39,859 bases of DNA from Desertibacillus haloalkaliphilus (GTDB lineage Bacteria > Bacillota > Bacilli > Bacillales > KJ1-10-99). Positions within the stretch are counted from its first letter, which is position 1, and every line of letters begins with the position of its first letter. The stretch lies in assembly GCF_019039105.1 (NCBI RefSeq), contig NZ_JAHPIV010000018.1, positions 32,001-71,859 on the forward strand. Reading direction: 5' to 3'. The notes under the pieces are model-generated. The model was not told the origin of the DNA. It searched no databases and saw only the letters and a list, made by a program, of their open reading frames with translations. The translations under genes were made by a program, and so were the position numbers. This document shows positions 7,782-14,570 of this stretch, in pieces.

Positions 7782-8249
7782 TTACACAACAGATTTTTCT
7801 TTTGGCAAATACGTTCCGTTCGTTCCGTTTGTGCCATTCGTTCCATTTGTACCATTTGCTAATTGCTCAACAATAGAATCCTTTAAACGCTTCACATGTG
7901 AAAGGGATAATCCCATATGAAGAGCGATCCACCTTAAGCTTTTCCCTTCCAGTAACCAATGTAATATTTCCATTTCTCTCTCTTCAACAATTAAATGAAT
8001 TCGTTGTTGAACCACTTTTACCTTATCTTCATATTTTCGAACAACATTCAATCGCTTTTCTCGACGTTTCACTTCTTGGAACACAGGATCGCTTTGACTC
8101 CCTCCTTTTGCTTTAGGCATACCAGCCTCATCGCCGTATTGAGCAGTCAATTTATCTCCGGCATCGATCATTGAAGAACGTAGCAATTTTATACTATTCA
8201 TCATCCAGTGATAATCTTTTAAAATAGCCTCTATAGATTTTTTATCCAT
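7782..8249 (-). CDS. RinA/ArpU-like late transcription activator
   Basis: 155 residues. GGGGTGA precedes the ATG at 8249; an in-frame GTG at 8258 is less well placed. The middle is a charged coiled region. The C-terminal part (EILHWLLEGKSLRWIALHM, then GLSLSHVKRLKDSIVEQL) is a sigma-region-4-like helix-turn-helix as in ArpU, RinA and related phage activators. Such proteins switch on packaging and structural genes, and terS follows within 640 bp, which fits. The tail carries five NGT tripeptides in tandem, encoded by a 9-bp repeat. The late promoter it would act on is not evident. Confidence 0.72.
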   Translation of the reverse strand: MDKKSIEAILKDYHWMMNSIKLLRSSMIDAGDKLTAQYGDEAGMPKAKGGSQSDPVFQEVKRREKRLNVVRKYEDKVKVVQQRIHLIVEEREMEILHWLLEGKSLRWIALHMGLSLSHVKRLKDSIVEQLANGTNGTNGTNGTNGTYLPKEKSVV

Positions 8250-8271
8250 ACTAATCACCCCAACACAATTT

Positions 8272-8475
8272 TTATTTCAATGCTCCGCCTTTACCACGTC
8301 TCAATCCCCTGTTATAGATTCCCATCATTTCTTCCATTTCACGGAACGACTCATCATTTTCCATCTGATACTTTGGTTTTTTCTGTTTATGGACCTTTTT
8401 GTTATTCTTGGCAAAATGGTTGTTCTTTTGATGAGCATTTTTCCACTTTTTCATTTCACCTCGAAGGCTTCTCAT
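8272..8475 (-). CDS. small basic phage protein
   Basis: 67 residues, very Lys/Asn/Gln-rich in the first half (KNNHFAKNNKKVHKQKKPK), with a short helical segment (FREMEEMMGIYNRGLRRGKGG) after it. Its ATG overlaps the stop of the preceding membrane gene (ATGA), suggesting coupled translation; a second ATG at 8454 lies 2 bp behind GAGGTG, which is too close. Composition suggests nucleic-acid binding, but there is no recognised domain. Confidence 0.6.
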   Translation of the reverse strand: MRSLRGEMKKWKNAHQKNNHFAKNNKKVHKQKKPKYQMENDESFREMEEMMGIYNRGLRRGKGGALK

Positions 8476-8627
8476 AGATAAATCACACTCACTATGAATG
8501 AAACCATACTAGCAATACATAGAGCGGCCATATTATTACGTAATCCTTTATCCTCTTTCTCCCCTACAGAGCCAATAAAGGAAACGGCCAAAATGATTAG
8601 AAGGATGATTTTATATACGTTGATCAT
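8472..8627 (-). CDS. small two-helix membrane protein
   Basis: 51 residues starting MINVYKIILLIILAVSFIG, then a charged loop (GEKEDKGLRNN) and a second hydrophobic helix (AALCIASMVSFIVSVIYL). GGGAGGTAATAATAATG is an excellent start site, and the stop overlaps the next gene. It is the first gene after a strong terminator. The topology (two helices joined by a charged turn) resembles small holins, but it is short and there is no neighbouring endolysin, so function is left open. Confidence 0.7.
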   Translation of the reverse strand: MINVYKIILLIILAVSFIGSVGEKEDKGLRNNMAALCIASMVSFIVSVIYL

Positions 8628-8645
8628 TATTATTACCTCCCTTTA

Positions 8646-8703
8646 TAAAAAAGGGTGCTAACAGTTACACATTGCGTAAACAATATGTATACTGCTAGCA
8701 CCC
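8646..8703 (-). terminator. strong terminator between early and late-control genes
   Basis: On the minus strand GGGTGCTAGCAGT and ACTGTTAGCACCC form a long stem around a 25-nt loop, followed by TTTTTT. It closes the early operon after the XtrA-like gene. The RinA-like group therefore needs its own promoter or read-through. Confidence 0.85.
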
Positions 8704-8725
8704 TCGGTTTTTCCGACTAGGCTTA

Positions 8726-8926
8726 TTAAATTTTTGTTGTAATCTTATGTGATAAATTCCCGACTTTATAATTTTGACACGGTATTTCTAGAGTTCCGAA
8801 TGCTGGTAACGGGAGCATGATTACCTTCTCACCTTGGACAATATAAACTTTGCCATTATCCCGAGCATCAATTTCTGCAATCTTCTCTTCATTTACTGGG
8901 ATTTCTTTCGTCTCTATAATCATCAT
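8726..8926 (-). CDS. XtrA/YqaO-like phage protein
   Basis: 66 residues. The pattern EIPVNEEKIAEIDARDNGKV then VIMLPLPAFGTLEI resembles the XtrA/YqaO family of PBSX and skin, in which a short beta strand is followed by a LP..GE or LP.FG segment. GGGGTGG lies 4 bp before the ATG. In PBSX xtrA also closes the early region just before the late control gene, as here. Function is unknown even in the model phages. The family call is from memory of the pattern. Confidence 0.6.
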   Translation of the reverse strand: MMIIETKEIPVNEEKIAEIDARDNGKVYIVQGEKVIMLPLPAFGTLEIPCQNYKVGNLSHKITTKI

Positions 8927-8944
8927 AAACCACCCCGAATTGTG

Positions 8945-8974
8945 CTATAATTAATGTGTTTCTATCCATTTCAA
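8945..8974 (-). promoter_or_regulatory. possible promoter for the XtrA-like gene
   Basis: Minus-strand TTGAAA (8969-8974), an 18-bp spacer and TTATAG (8945-8950) lie upstream of the 8726-8926 gene. The -10 is weak, so this is only a candidate. Confidence 0.3.
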
Positions 8975-8998
8975 ACCGTCTGAAAGGGCGGTCTTTTT
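8975..8998 (+). terminator. hairpin with U-tract on the + strand
   Basis: ACCGTC and GGCGGT enclose a 6-nt loop and are followed by CTTTTTAT on the + strand, although no + strand gene precedes it. In the minus orientation the stem is poorer and lacks a U-tract. It may block antisense transcription into the lytic operon. Confidence 0.4.
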
Positions 8999-9158
8999 AT
9001 TTAAAGAATCTCTTAAAGCTTTTTCCGATTTTCTTTTGAGCGTACCGGCCACCGATACGCTGTACCCCCTCACCGTCTTTAATAGCCTTAGCATCTCCTA
9101 TCGCTTCACTTACCTTATTTACTTTCTTCATAGCAGCATTGAATTTGAAAATTCCCAT
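8997..9158 (-). CDS. small basic phage protein
   Basis: 53 residues, MGIFKFNAAMKKVNKVSEAI to a C-terminal KKIGKSFKRFFK. GAGGGGGAATATTGATT precedes the ATG. Amphipathic helices separated by a Gly-rich turn (GEGVQRIGGRY). The stop lies in the U-tract of the + strand hairpin. Function unknown. Confidence 0.55.
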   Translation of the reverse strand: MGIFKFNAAMKKVNKVSEAIGDAKAIKDGEGVQRIGGRYAQKKIGKSFKRFFK

Positions 9159-9176
9159 AATCAATATTCCCCCTCT

Positions 9177-9332
9177 TTATTTCACTCGTTTAATATTTTG
9201 TTTTCGTCTAGCTAGATTCATCATTTTCATAAAGTCTGAGACTTTCATGTCTAAAATTTCTTTTTCACTTTTATTGCTTAACATCGCCGTGGCAGAAATA
9301 AGTTGTCGCATCGTAATGTTTTGTGGATCCAT
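9177..9332 (-). CDS. small helical phage protein
   Basis: 51 residues, MDPQNITMRQLISATAML then SEKEILDMKVSDFMKMMNLA and a basic tail (RRKQNIKRVK). The GGAGG site 8 bp before the ATG is strong. It ends 18 bp before the next gene of the same operon. No family recognised; it could be a small DNA- or protein-binding helix bundle. Confidence 0.6.
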   Translation of the reverse strand: MDPQNITMRQLISATAMLSNKSEKEILDMKVSDFMKMMNLARRKQNIKRVK

Positions 9333-9387
9333 TATTTTAACCTCCAATAGTTATTTACACTTTACTGATAATCTACTATAATAACTT

Positions 9388-9492
9388 TTAGGGAATTTCA
9401 GCAGACTCCGGATCAATGGGACGCCCCACCGGCACTGATCTTCCTTTTTTATTTTCTGCAAAAAACTCATTTACTCCTAATTCAATTACCAC
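9388..9492 (-). CDS. short phage ORF, start uncertain
   Basis: 34 residues from a GTG that overlaps the end of the preceding gene by 7 nt: VVIELGVNEFFAENKKGRSV and a PVGRPIDPESAEIP tail. The ribosome binding site is weak. An overlapping alternative starts at an ATG with AGGAG only 3 bp away and gives 39 residues of less protein-like composition. The first is preferred. Confidence 0.35.
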   Translation of the reverse strand: MVIELGVNEFFAENKKGRSVPVGRPIDPESAEIP

Positions 9493-9683
9493 ATGAAGTA
9501 ACCGCGTTCTTTAATCTTTTCCCAGTCTTCTGTACGCTCAATGCTTTCCCGCTCTTCAATACAACCATGACAGTTAGTGATAACTACCACTCTCACAAAC
9601 TCGCTGTCAAAATCTTTGGTCCACTCTTCTTCATACGGTTCAACTTTCTTCACTTCTTTAATGTGGTGCTCAAGCATATTCAC
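9486..9683 (-). CDS. small phage protein with CxxC
   Basis: 65 residues. The frame runs to 9776 inside the upstream gene, but AAGGAGG lies 6 bp before a GTG at 9683, giving VNMLEHHIKEVKKVEPYEEE. A TNCHGCIEER segment offers one CxxC pair, which alone is not a full zinc site. The C-terminal ERTEDWEKIKERGYFMW is helical. Function unknown. Confidence 0.55.
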   Translation of the reverse strand: MNMLEHHIKEVKKVEPYEEEWTKDFDSEFVRVVVITNCHGCIEERESIERTEDWEKIKERGYFMW

Positions 9684-9711
9684 TGGACCCCTCCTTCGCG
9701 ATATGATCGTA

Positions 9712-9912
9712 CTATTCATCAAAGGGTGGTTCGCCACATTCAGTACAAAACAGTCTGTGCTTACCACAATCCTCACAAGGCTCTATACCTTTTGTTCCGT
9801 ACTCACAGCCGATATGATAAGAAGTCCATGTGCCATCTTGCTCTTGTAACCCTAATTGTTCTTCATCAATGGGTACATATTTATTACAAACTCCACAAAA
9901 TCTATCACTCAT
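9712..9912 (-). CDS. small zinc-ribbon protein
   Basis: 66 residues with three CxxC knuckles (CGVC at 6-9, CEDC near 46-49, CTEC near 56-59) plus a His-x2-Cys (YHIGCEYG), enough for one or two zinc sites. AAGGAGGG lies 6 bp upstream of the ATG. One of several small zinc-ribbon genes in this operon; they may bind DNA, RNA or host proteins. No specific family recognised. Confidence 0.62.
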   Translation of the reverse strand: MSDRFCGVCNKYVPIDEEQLGLQEQDGTWTSYHIGCEYGTKGIEPCEDCGKHRLFCTECGEPPFDE

Positions 9913-9981
9913 TTCTCACCCTCCTTTATGTCACATAATTGGTCAATTAATGGGGACAATGGACGGAATGTGTAACATATG

Positions 9982-10137
9982 TTATTGTTTTGGTTGTTTT
10001 ATTCTCCAGTAAAATTTTAAAGGCAATATATTAATTTCAATAACTGTGCCTAACTCTTTAATTTTATGGACAACAAAACCAATAGACCATGTTCTTACAT
10101 CCCATCCACAAACAAAATTCTTTTCAGGTAATTTCAT
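9982..10137 (-). CDS. small hypothetical phage protein
   Basis: 51 residues, MKLPEKNFVCGWDVRTWSIG then FVVHKIKELGTVIEINILPL and a basic aromatic tail. GGTGGTGATTGCA precedes the ATG. The beta-rich pattern suggests a small barrel. No family recognised. Confidence 0.5.
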   Translation of the reverse strand: MKLPEKNFVCGWDVRTWSIGFVVHKIKELGTVIEINILPLKFYWRIKQPKQ

Positions 10138-10164
10138 TGCAATCACCACCGTTCGGAATGTGCA

Positions 10165-10275
10165 TCAAGATATTTCCTCTTTTGCACAATTAGAGCACCA
10201 ATATTCCCCTAACGATTCCCCACATAAATATTCATCATCAACTATCTCTTCTCCACAAGATATACATTCTCTCAC
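10165..10275 (-). CDS. 36-residue zinc-ribbon peptide
   Basis: VRECISCGEEIVDDEYLCGE followed by SLGEYWCSNCAKEEIS: a complete four-cysteine ribbon (CxxC, 23 residues, CxxC). The GTG start has a near-perfect AGGAGGTAATTAAA site. It ends 27 bp before the next gene. Very small, but both the ribosome binding site and the motif support it. Confidence 0.6.
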   Translation of the reverse strand: MRECISCGEEIVDDEYLCGESLGEYWCSNCAKEEIS

Positions 10276-10303
10276 TTTAATTACCTCCTGATCGAACTGT
10301 ACA

Positions 10304-10468
10304 TTAACCCCTAATATTAATGGATTCCCTAAAAACCTTTTCTAATAATTCATTGTCGACTTCTTCATCGTTCTCAAGAGCAGTGATTATTTGAGCGTAA
10401 GTGTAGCCTTTTAGCTCGTACCATACCCATTTTTCACAAATCATTTGCTTCTCAATAGACCACTCCAT
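10304..10468 (-). CDS. small hypothetical phage protein
   Basis: 54 residues: MEWSIEKQMICEKWVWYELK, GYTYAQIITALENDEEVDNE and LLEKVFRESINIRG. AAGGAGTGAAGTGA precedes the ATG. The Trp-rich first helix followed by GYTYAQI could be a degenerate helix-turn-helix. No family recognised. Confidence 0.55.
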   Translation of the reverse strand: MEWSIEKQMICEKWVWYELKGYTYAQIITALENDEEVDNELLEKVFRESINIRG

Positions 10469-10511
10469 TCACTTCACTCCTTAGAATAATGGGGCGGATA
10501 CGAAATGTTCA

Positions 10512-10769
10512 TTAAACATCGATCTCTTCATGGTCATCCCATAGACCTACAAGGCCTCTGCTCCATGACCAAACACCGCTACGATTAATAGTTTCAATTT
10601 CGATGCTTACAGTGACATAATCATCACTTAGTTCATCTTCAATATACTGCTCTGCCATAGCCTTGGTCGGCAAGAGACAAGTACTCTCTAAATCCATAAC
10701 ATCCTCTCGTTTTGAAAAATCAACGAATACATCCTCTTGGTATTTATAAGCGATAGCGTAAAATTCCAT
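10512..10769 (-). CDS. hypothetical phage protein
   Basis: 85 residues, acidic. The N-terminus (MEFYAIAYKYQEDVFVDFSK) and a later LLPTKAMAEQYIEDELSDDY segment suggest a small alpha/beta domain like those found in many Bacillus phage early genes of unknown role. An AAGGAGAAGTGAAAA site precedes the ATG. It lies in the run of small same-strand genes between the RinA group and the HNH gene. Confidence 0.62.
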   Translation of the reverse strand: MEFYAIAYKYQEDVFVDFSKREDVMDLESTCLLPTKAMAEQYIEDELSDDYVTVSIEIETINRSGVWSWSRGLVGLWDDHEEIDV

Positions 10770-10792
10770 TTTTCACTTCTCCTTTTATTGGC

Positions 10793-11014
10793 CTACTCAG
10801 TAACTTTCACTTCGACATGAGCAACCTCTTCCGTCTTCACATGGAAACGAACACCTTCTGTTGTAGATAATCTAATAGAAGAGAATTCCGAAAACAATTT
10901 TAGCAATTCATCAATCCCTTGCTCTTTTTCGCTTTCTGTTGCATTTTCATCTGTAGCTAAAAAATGTGTTTTCTCTAAACCGTTTTTGAAAATAATCGCC
11001 ATTTTAAGTGCCAT
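10793..11014 (-). CDS. hypothetical phage protein
   Basis: 73 residues, MALKMAIIFKNGLEKTHFLA then a 17-residue acidic stretch and two further beta-like segments (SIRLSTTEGVRFHV, VAHVEVKVTE). AAAGGAGATGGGAAT gives a good start. The pattern of strands suggests a small beta-rich fold. No family recognised. Confidence 0.6.
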   Translation of the reverse strand: MALKMAIIFKNGLEKTHFLATDENATESEKEQGIDELLKLFSEFSSIRLSTTEGVRFHVKTEEVAHVEVKVTE

Positions 11015-11038
11015 ATTCCCATCTCCTTTTTGATTTGA

Positions 11039-11113
11039 CTACTCATCCGTACCAGTTACACGTAAAAATAACGCAGCAATAAACACTAAAACAATTAACG
11101 ATAAATAACTCAC
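11039..11113 (-). CDS. possible 24-residue membrane peptide
   Basis: GTG start, VSYLSLIVLVFIAALFLRVT then GTDE. A single hydrophobic helix. GGAGTTGTTAAGAAA precedes the GTG at a rather long spacing. It fills an otherwise empty 120-bp gap. Plausible but small. Confidence 0.4.
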   Translation of the reverse strand: MSYLSLIVLVFIAALFLRVTGTDE

Positions 11114-11131
11114 TTTCTTAACAACTCCTGG

Positions 11132-11227
11132 TCATTTACTTTCTTCTAAGTATTCTTCGCGAATTACTTGCTTTTGCCATTCAATTTGATCATGTTGCTT
11201 TTCTTGAGGTGTTTTATCTTTTCCCAT
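11132..11227 (-). CDS. 31-residue hydrophilic peptide
   Basis: MGKDKTPQEKQHDQIEWQKQ then VIREEYLEESK. AAGGTGGTGTTAACT before the ATG is a sound start site. Charged, probably a single helix. Function unknown. Confidence 0.5.
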   Translation of the reverse strand: MGKDKTPQEKQHDQIEWQKQVIREEYLEESK

Positions 11228-11243
11228 AGTTAACACCACCTTA

Positions 11244-11987
11244 TTAAGTTGCTATCATTGGTCCATCACTCAATAAACTCTTCTCATACTCTTCTGCAAA
11301 CATAAAAACCCAACCACCGCTGCTGCTTCTTTTATGATTACAATTGTCTAAAACAGCTTGATAAGATAAGAAGCAATTGCGACCTGCCTCTCTTGCGGAT
11401 CTAAACTCTGCTATTAATTCTTTCGTGTCTTTATCAAGTTGGACCACTGGTTTACTCGTGGATATCCCGCCAGTGAGCTTCCCTAGAGTAGAGTTTGGTA
11501 TATATTCAAGGTTCCCGACAAAATCATCCGTTTTGATTCCGTTTTTGTGACGCAGCACTTCACCCGGTTTTGGTTCTCCGATGAAGTGCCTGCCTACCAA
11601 TGTTGTAATTTTATGAGATTTGTAAATGCCGTTGTATCTAACCTTTATCAATAAATTACCTCTTTTTCTGTGTAGGAAAGGCAACAAAAAACCTGTCTTA
11701 CTTTTATAAACTCTCTTAAATCGACCATAATTTGATATGAGAAACTTTTCGTCTGAACCTTTGATCACTTTCCAATATTCACCCTCATACACTTCTTTCT
11801 CATACCAAGCTTTACGCTGTTGTACTGTAGTGTCACTGCTAAGTATGTAGCAATTGATGTTACGTATTTTATTGCCAATACTTCGATAGCTCACCAATGT
11901 TCCTCTCTTTAGGCCAGTCAACTCTTCCAAATAGTCATAGGATGTTTCAGTTATAATGTTTGTCCTTGGATCATAAAGGTGAATCAT
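11244..11987 (-). CDS. HNH homing-type endonuclease with NUMOD domains
   Basis: 247 residues. After about 80 residues of phage-specific N-terminus comes a NUMOD4-like segment (EYWKVIKGSDEKFLISNYGR, near 91-110), then an HNH-like core (VGRHFIGEPKPGEVLRHKNG near 141-160, followed by NLEYIP), and a C-terminal NUMOD1-like DNA-binding repeat (PVVQLDKDTKELIAEF, SAREAGR). This is the layout of free-standing SPO1/I-HmuI-type HNH endonucleases. The usual NN after the HxxG motif is DD here, so activity is uncertain. No split host gene or intron is visible around it, so it is free-standing within the run of small genes; it may be a selfish insertion. Confidence 0.82.
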   Translation of the reverse strand: MIHLYDPRTNIITETSYDYLEELTGLKRGTLVSYRSIGNKIRNINCYILSSDTTVQQRKAWYEKEVYEGEYWKVIKGSDEKFLISNYGRFKRVYKSKTGFLLPFLHRKRGNLLIKVRYNGIYKSHKITTLVGRHFIGEPKPGEVLRHKNGIKTDDFVGNLEYIPNSTLGKLTGGISTSKPVVQLDKDTKELIAEFRSAREAGRNCFLSYQAVLDNCNHKRSSSGGWVFMFAEEYEKSLLSDGPMIAT

Positions 11988-12002
11988 TCGTGCATCCTCC
12001 CT

Positions 12003-12140
12003 TCAGATGATCTTCCAACCTTTTCGTTTACGACTTTTCAGTTCATGATTCTGCAATGGCTCATAACGGTATACATTTTCATATCCTTCACGACGAAATA
12101 ACAGATGCCATTTAGGCTGTCGTTTACGTTTCCTGCCCAT
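12003..12140 (-). CDS. small basic phage protein
   Basis: 45 residues, MGRKRKRQPKWHLLFRREGY then a basic C-terminal LKSRKRKGWKII. The ATG overlaps the recU stop (TAATG), implying coupled translation. The high Arg/Lys content suggests nucleic-acid binding. No family recognised. Confidence 0.55.
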   Translation of the reverse strand: MGRKRKRQPKWHLLFRREGYENVYRYEPLQNHELKSRKRKGWKII

Positions 12141-12649
12141 TACATCACAACCTTCAAATAATCTAACGGTACCCCTCTGCCTTGGCTTACAAGGTCACAT
12201 TCAGTTAGGAAGAATTCATAAGGGATACTCTTTCTCCCTCCACCCTGGGCACTGATCCACCATATCTCCAATTTCTCAAACGGCAGTATATAAATTTCCT
12301 TTTTCCTCGAAAATTCAACGAGTACAAATGATATTGCACCTTGATGGTGACAATCTTTTAGATACTGATATTGATGCTCCTCTAAATTCTTTAAATCAAA
12401 CCGTTTATCAATCTTTGTGCTTTTGGCATCAAAGACAATGGACCGTCCATGAGATATACCGGCATAATCGACGGTCGATTTCTTTTCAAACCAACCGTCC
12501 GTAATACGCCCTAATTTGTTTTGTCTTCTTACTTTCACTGGGGTAGGCACTTTATCTATTCGTGCCCACCCTTTCCGCTTGTACTGGACATTAGAATGGT
12601 CCACAAGGACTTCTAAATGTTTCCCTCGATTTGCATAGTTAATCGCCAT
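12140..12649 (-). CDS. recU: RecU-family Holliday junction resolvase
   Basis: 169 residues from the ATG at 12649, giving MAINYANRGKHLEVLVDHSN, the typical RecU N-terminus. Further family marks are ARIDKVPTPVKV, the nuclease segment VDYAGISHGRSIVFDAKST (Asp, and the D/E-x-K pair) and EHQYQYLKDCHHQGAISFVL. RecU cuts four-way junctions; in phages it debranches recombined concatemers before packaging. It is shorter than cellular RecU (about 200 residues), mainly at the N-terminus, as in other phage copies. It works alongside RecT and SSB encoded upstream in the same operon. Confidence 0.9.
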   Translation of the reverse strand: MAINYANRGKHLEVLVDHSNVQYKRKGWARIDKVPTPVKVRRQNKLGRITDGWFEKKSTVDYAGISHGRSIVFDAKSTKIDKRFDLKNLEEHQYQYLKDCHHQGAISFVLVEFSRKKEIYILPFEKLEIWWISAQGGGRKSIPYEFFLTECDLVSQGRGVPLDYLKVVM

Positions 12650-12664
12650 GTTGATCACCAGCCC

Positions 12665-13309
12665 TTATTGATTTTCCAATTGCTCAGCTGTCCACTTAGC
12701 GACATAGTAATTACCGAAATCATCTCGGCTAGGGATTCCGTATCTGTCTTTCTCGCCAGTGGCAAGTTCAACGACTAATTCAGCATCGCATTCGTAACAG
12801 TTTACTGTTTCTGTTCCTAGAGGGATGTAATGATTGGCTTGTGATCTGCAATCGCAAAAGTAACGACATTTATAGCGTTTGGTTCCATCTTCATCGATCT
12901 TATATCCGGTGATGTAGAAATCTGGTTTCTCTGATGATTGCTCTTGGGGTTGGTCTGATTGATTAATAGATTCTGCAAGGTCTGATAGCGGTACGCTCAT
13001 TCGTCTTTCAGCACCAAGCAGAGGAAGTTGTTTAGGTCTTGGGGTTGTTGGTGGCTCTTTATCCTCTTTTACCTTGGTGACAGGTGCTGGCTTCTGTATT
13101 GGTTTTGGCTCCTTCTTTTCAGGCGCTTTTGTGTTTTCAAGAACATCAGCTGCAGGGATTTCATGAGTCGGTTTTGTTTCCGGCGGTTCAGTCGAGACTT
13201 CGAAAAAATTAAATATCCCTTTGATCAGCGCTCCTTTCTCTTCAACCTCTAAACTACTCATTCGTAAGTTCGCTTCTTTTTTGCCATCAAAAAGTTTCAA
13301 ATCAATCAT
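12665..13309 (-). CDS. phage protein with C-terminal zinc ribbon
   Basis: 214 residues. Residues 1 to ~40 form a small N-terminal part (MIDLKLFDGKKEANLRMSSL). Residues ~40 to 125 are a Pro/Lys/Glu-rich linker. From ~130 a folded domain has CRYFCDC and, 20 residues on, CYEC: a zinc ribbon. It ends in a DDFGNYYVAKWT segment. It lies between dUTPase and recU. The layout (short anchor, long flexible linker, zinc ribbon) suggests an adaptor. No family recognised. Confidence 0.62.
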   Translation of the reverse strand: MIDLKLFDGKKEANLRMSSLEVEEKGALIKGIFNFFEVSTEPPETKPTHEIPAADVLENTKAPEKKEPKPIQKPAPVTKVKEDKEPPTTPRPKQLPLLGAERRMSVPLSDLAESINQSDQPQEQSSEKPDFYITGYKIDEDGTKRYKCRYFCDCRSQANHYIPLGTETVNCYECDAELVVELATGEKDRYGIPSRDDFGNYYVAKWTAEQLENQ

Positions 13310-13328
13310 TCGTTAAATCCCCCTTTGA

Positions 13329-13838
13329 TTAATATCCGTTTTCTTGACGCTCGTGGTTTACTTGATTCTTCTCTATGTAAGCTCGTTCGATCTGTTCCCA
13401 AGTAAACCCTAAATACACTTCACCAAGACCGATATACATTGAAAACAACGCTTTCCAATCACTTTGTATGAATTGAGGCATCATTTCTTTAGACGTGACC
13501 ATAATTTCAGCGTTTGCCATCAACTTAGAAAATGTTTTGGCCATCGTATCCATAACGCAATCTTTTTGGATGATAAGCTCTGTTACGCCGATGTCATTGC
13601 CGATGCTTAACAGGAAATGGACCCCGTCTACATATTCCTCAAGGATCGTTTCTTGATCGCTTGATGGTTTGTTACTCCAATACTTAAAACAGCGCGTTTC
13701 GTTTGCTAACTCGGCCATTTCAACCTGTAAAGCTAATACCTTTTCTGCAAAACGATCTTCACCTGGAGCCAACGGATGTTCTTGCTCGATATGTTCATCC
13801 AGATGCCTTTGCATTTGGAACAGTCTTTCTAAATTCAC
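13329..13838 (-). CDS. dimeric (MazG-fold) dUTP diphosphatase
   Basis: 169 residues. The four-helix all-alpha dUTPase_2 pattern is visible: LDEHIEQEHPL, then EKVLALQVEMAELANETRCF with ExxE metal ligands, and after WSNKP a second ligand helix ETILEEYVDGVHFLLSIG (ExxxD). The enzyme removes dUTP and dUDP and supplies dUMP for dTMP synthesis, protecting phage DNA from uracil. The GTG start overlaps the stop of the upstream gene (GTGA), with GAGGGAGATAA as ribosome binding site. Confidence 0.88.
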   Translation of the reverse strand: MNLERLFQMQRHLDEHIEQEHPLAPGEDRFAEKVLALQVEMAELANETRCFKYWSNKPSSDQETILEEYVDGVHFLLSIGNDIGVTELIIQKDCVMDTMAKTFSKLMANAEIMVTSKEMMPQFIQSDWKALFSMYIGLGEVYLGFTWEQIERAYIEKNQVNHERQENGY

Positions 13839-14020
13839 TTATCTCCCTCACCTTCGATCGGTAATTCCATAACTTCGACCATCTTCTGGATTGTTTTATC
13901 GCCGATTCCTTTTGTCTGCTGCAACTTTTTGAATCTCCTAGCGAATCCTTTCACTGCAGCAAGTTTTCCGTCGTTATACCCTTTCATGTACATCGGGTCG
14001 AGCGGATCTACTTTCCTCAT
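13835..14020 (-). CDS. small helical phage protein
   Basis: 61 residues starting MRKVDPLDPMYMKGYNDGKL at an ATG behind GGAGGGGATGGAC; the frame runs to 14050 but this start is clearly better. The C-terminal part is helical (AVKGFARRFKKLQQTKGIGD). It overlaps the upstream gene by 47 nt in another frame and the dUTPase start by 4 nt. Function unknown. Confidence 0.55.
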   Translation of the reverse strand: MRKVDPLDPMYMKGYNDGKLAAVKGFARRFKKLQQTKGIGDKTIQKMVEVMELPIEGEGDK

Positions 14021-14348
14021 CGTCCATCCCCTCCGCCTTTGAAATTGCACGTTGCACTTTCATGAGTATAGGTACTAATTGTGGTTGGTGATCATCGTTG
14101 GATGTTTCAAATACATCTCCCAATACTCGTTCAACATCTTTTAACACTTTATACATATCAGGTGCAGCAGCTATCAACCTCGCATTTTCTTGTTGTTTAT
14201 CTTTGTGATAGTTACGCACACTTGCTAGCCAGATACCTTGACTGTATGGATACTTTTGCTTCTCCTTTTCTGTATACTCCTCGTAGATGTGAAGATCTGT
14301 ACTTCCATTGGTTGGTTCGATTACTTTCCAAGATTTTTTGAGTACCAT
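13974..14348 (-). CDS. phage protein with LIAAAPDM motif
   Basis: 124 residues from MVLKKSWKVIEPTNGS, with AAAGGATGGACC before the ATG; a TGGWCCA copy (14348-14354) overlaps this start. The ENARLIAAAPDMYKVLKDVE segment (near 70-90) is shared by many phage early proteins of unknown function. The N-terminal half is beta-rich (LHIYEEYTEKEKQKYP, GIWLASVRNY). It overlaps the next gene. Role unknown. Confidence 0.65.
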   Translation of the reverse strand: MVLKKSWKVIEPTNGSTDLHIYEEYTEKEKQKYPYSQGIWLASVRNYHKDKQQENARLIAAAPDMYKVLKDVERVLGDVFETSNDDHQPQLVPILMKVQRAISKAEGMDDEESRSARPDVHERV

Positions 14349-14363
14349 GGTCCATCCTTTCAA

Positions 14364-14570
14364 CTAATTCGCTAATCGTTTTTCAATTTGTTTTTGGAGA
14401 AGAGAATGGTATTTTTCATACTCACTCTCTTCCGGTGATCCAAACTCGAGTAAATAAATTAAATCAGGATGTGATTGGATTTTCTCGAAGCATGTGGACC
14501 CATAACCGCGACTGATGCTGACCTTGTCATGTAGCTTCCTTCCACAGCGTTTGCAGTAATGATCGACCAT
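14364..14570 (-). CDS. DUF6011-like zinc-finger protein
   Basis: 68 residues. MVDHYCKRCGRKLHDKVSIS followed by RGYGSTCFEK fits the short CxxCGR.L...S...G.G..C pattern of DUF6011-type phage proteins, a single zinc knuckle. The rest is an amphipathic helix. The ATG overlaps the previous stop (TGATG). Found widely in phage operons; molecular role unknown. Confidence 0.65.
   Translation of the reverse strand: MVDHYCKRCGRKLHDKVSISRGYGSTCFEKIQSHPDLIYLLEFGSPEESEYEKYHSLLQKQIEKRLAN

Noticed and set aside
7670-7855. N-terminal extension of the Pmp3-like gene
   Set aside because: The extension (MVQMERMAQTERTER...) is the frame-shifted read of the NGT repeat of the upstream gene; a strong internal start exists at 7669.
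9567-9938. Two overlapping + strand ORFs of 123 and 90 residues
   Set aside because: They are antisense to the small zinc-ribbon gene and its neighbour, which have good ribosome binding sites.
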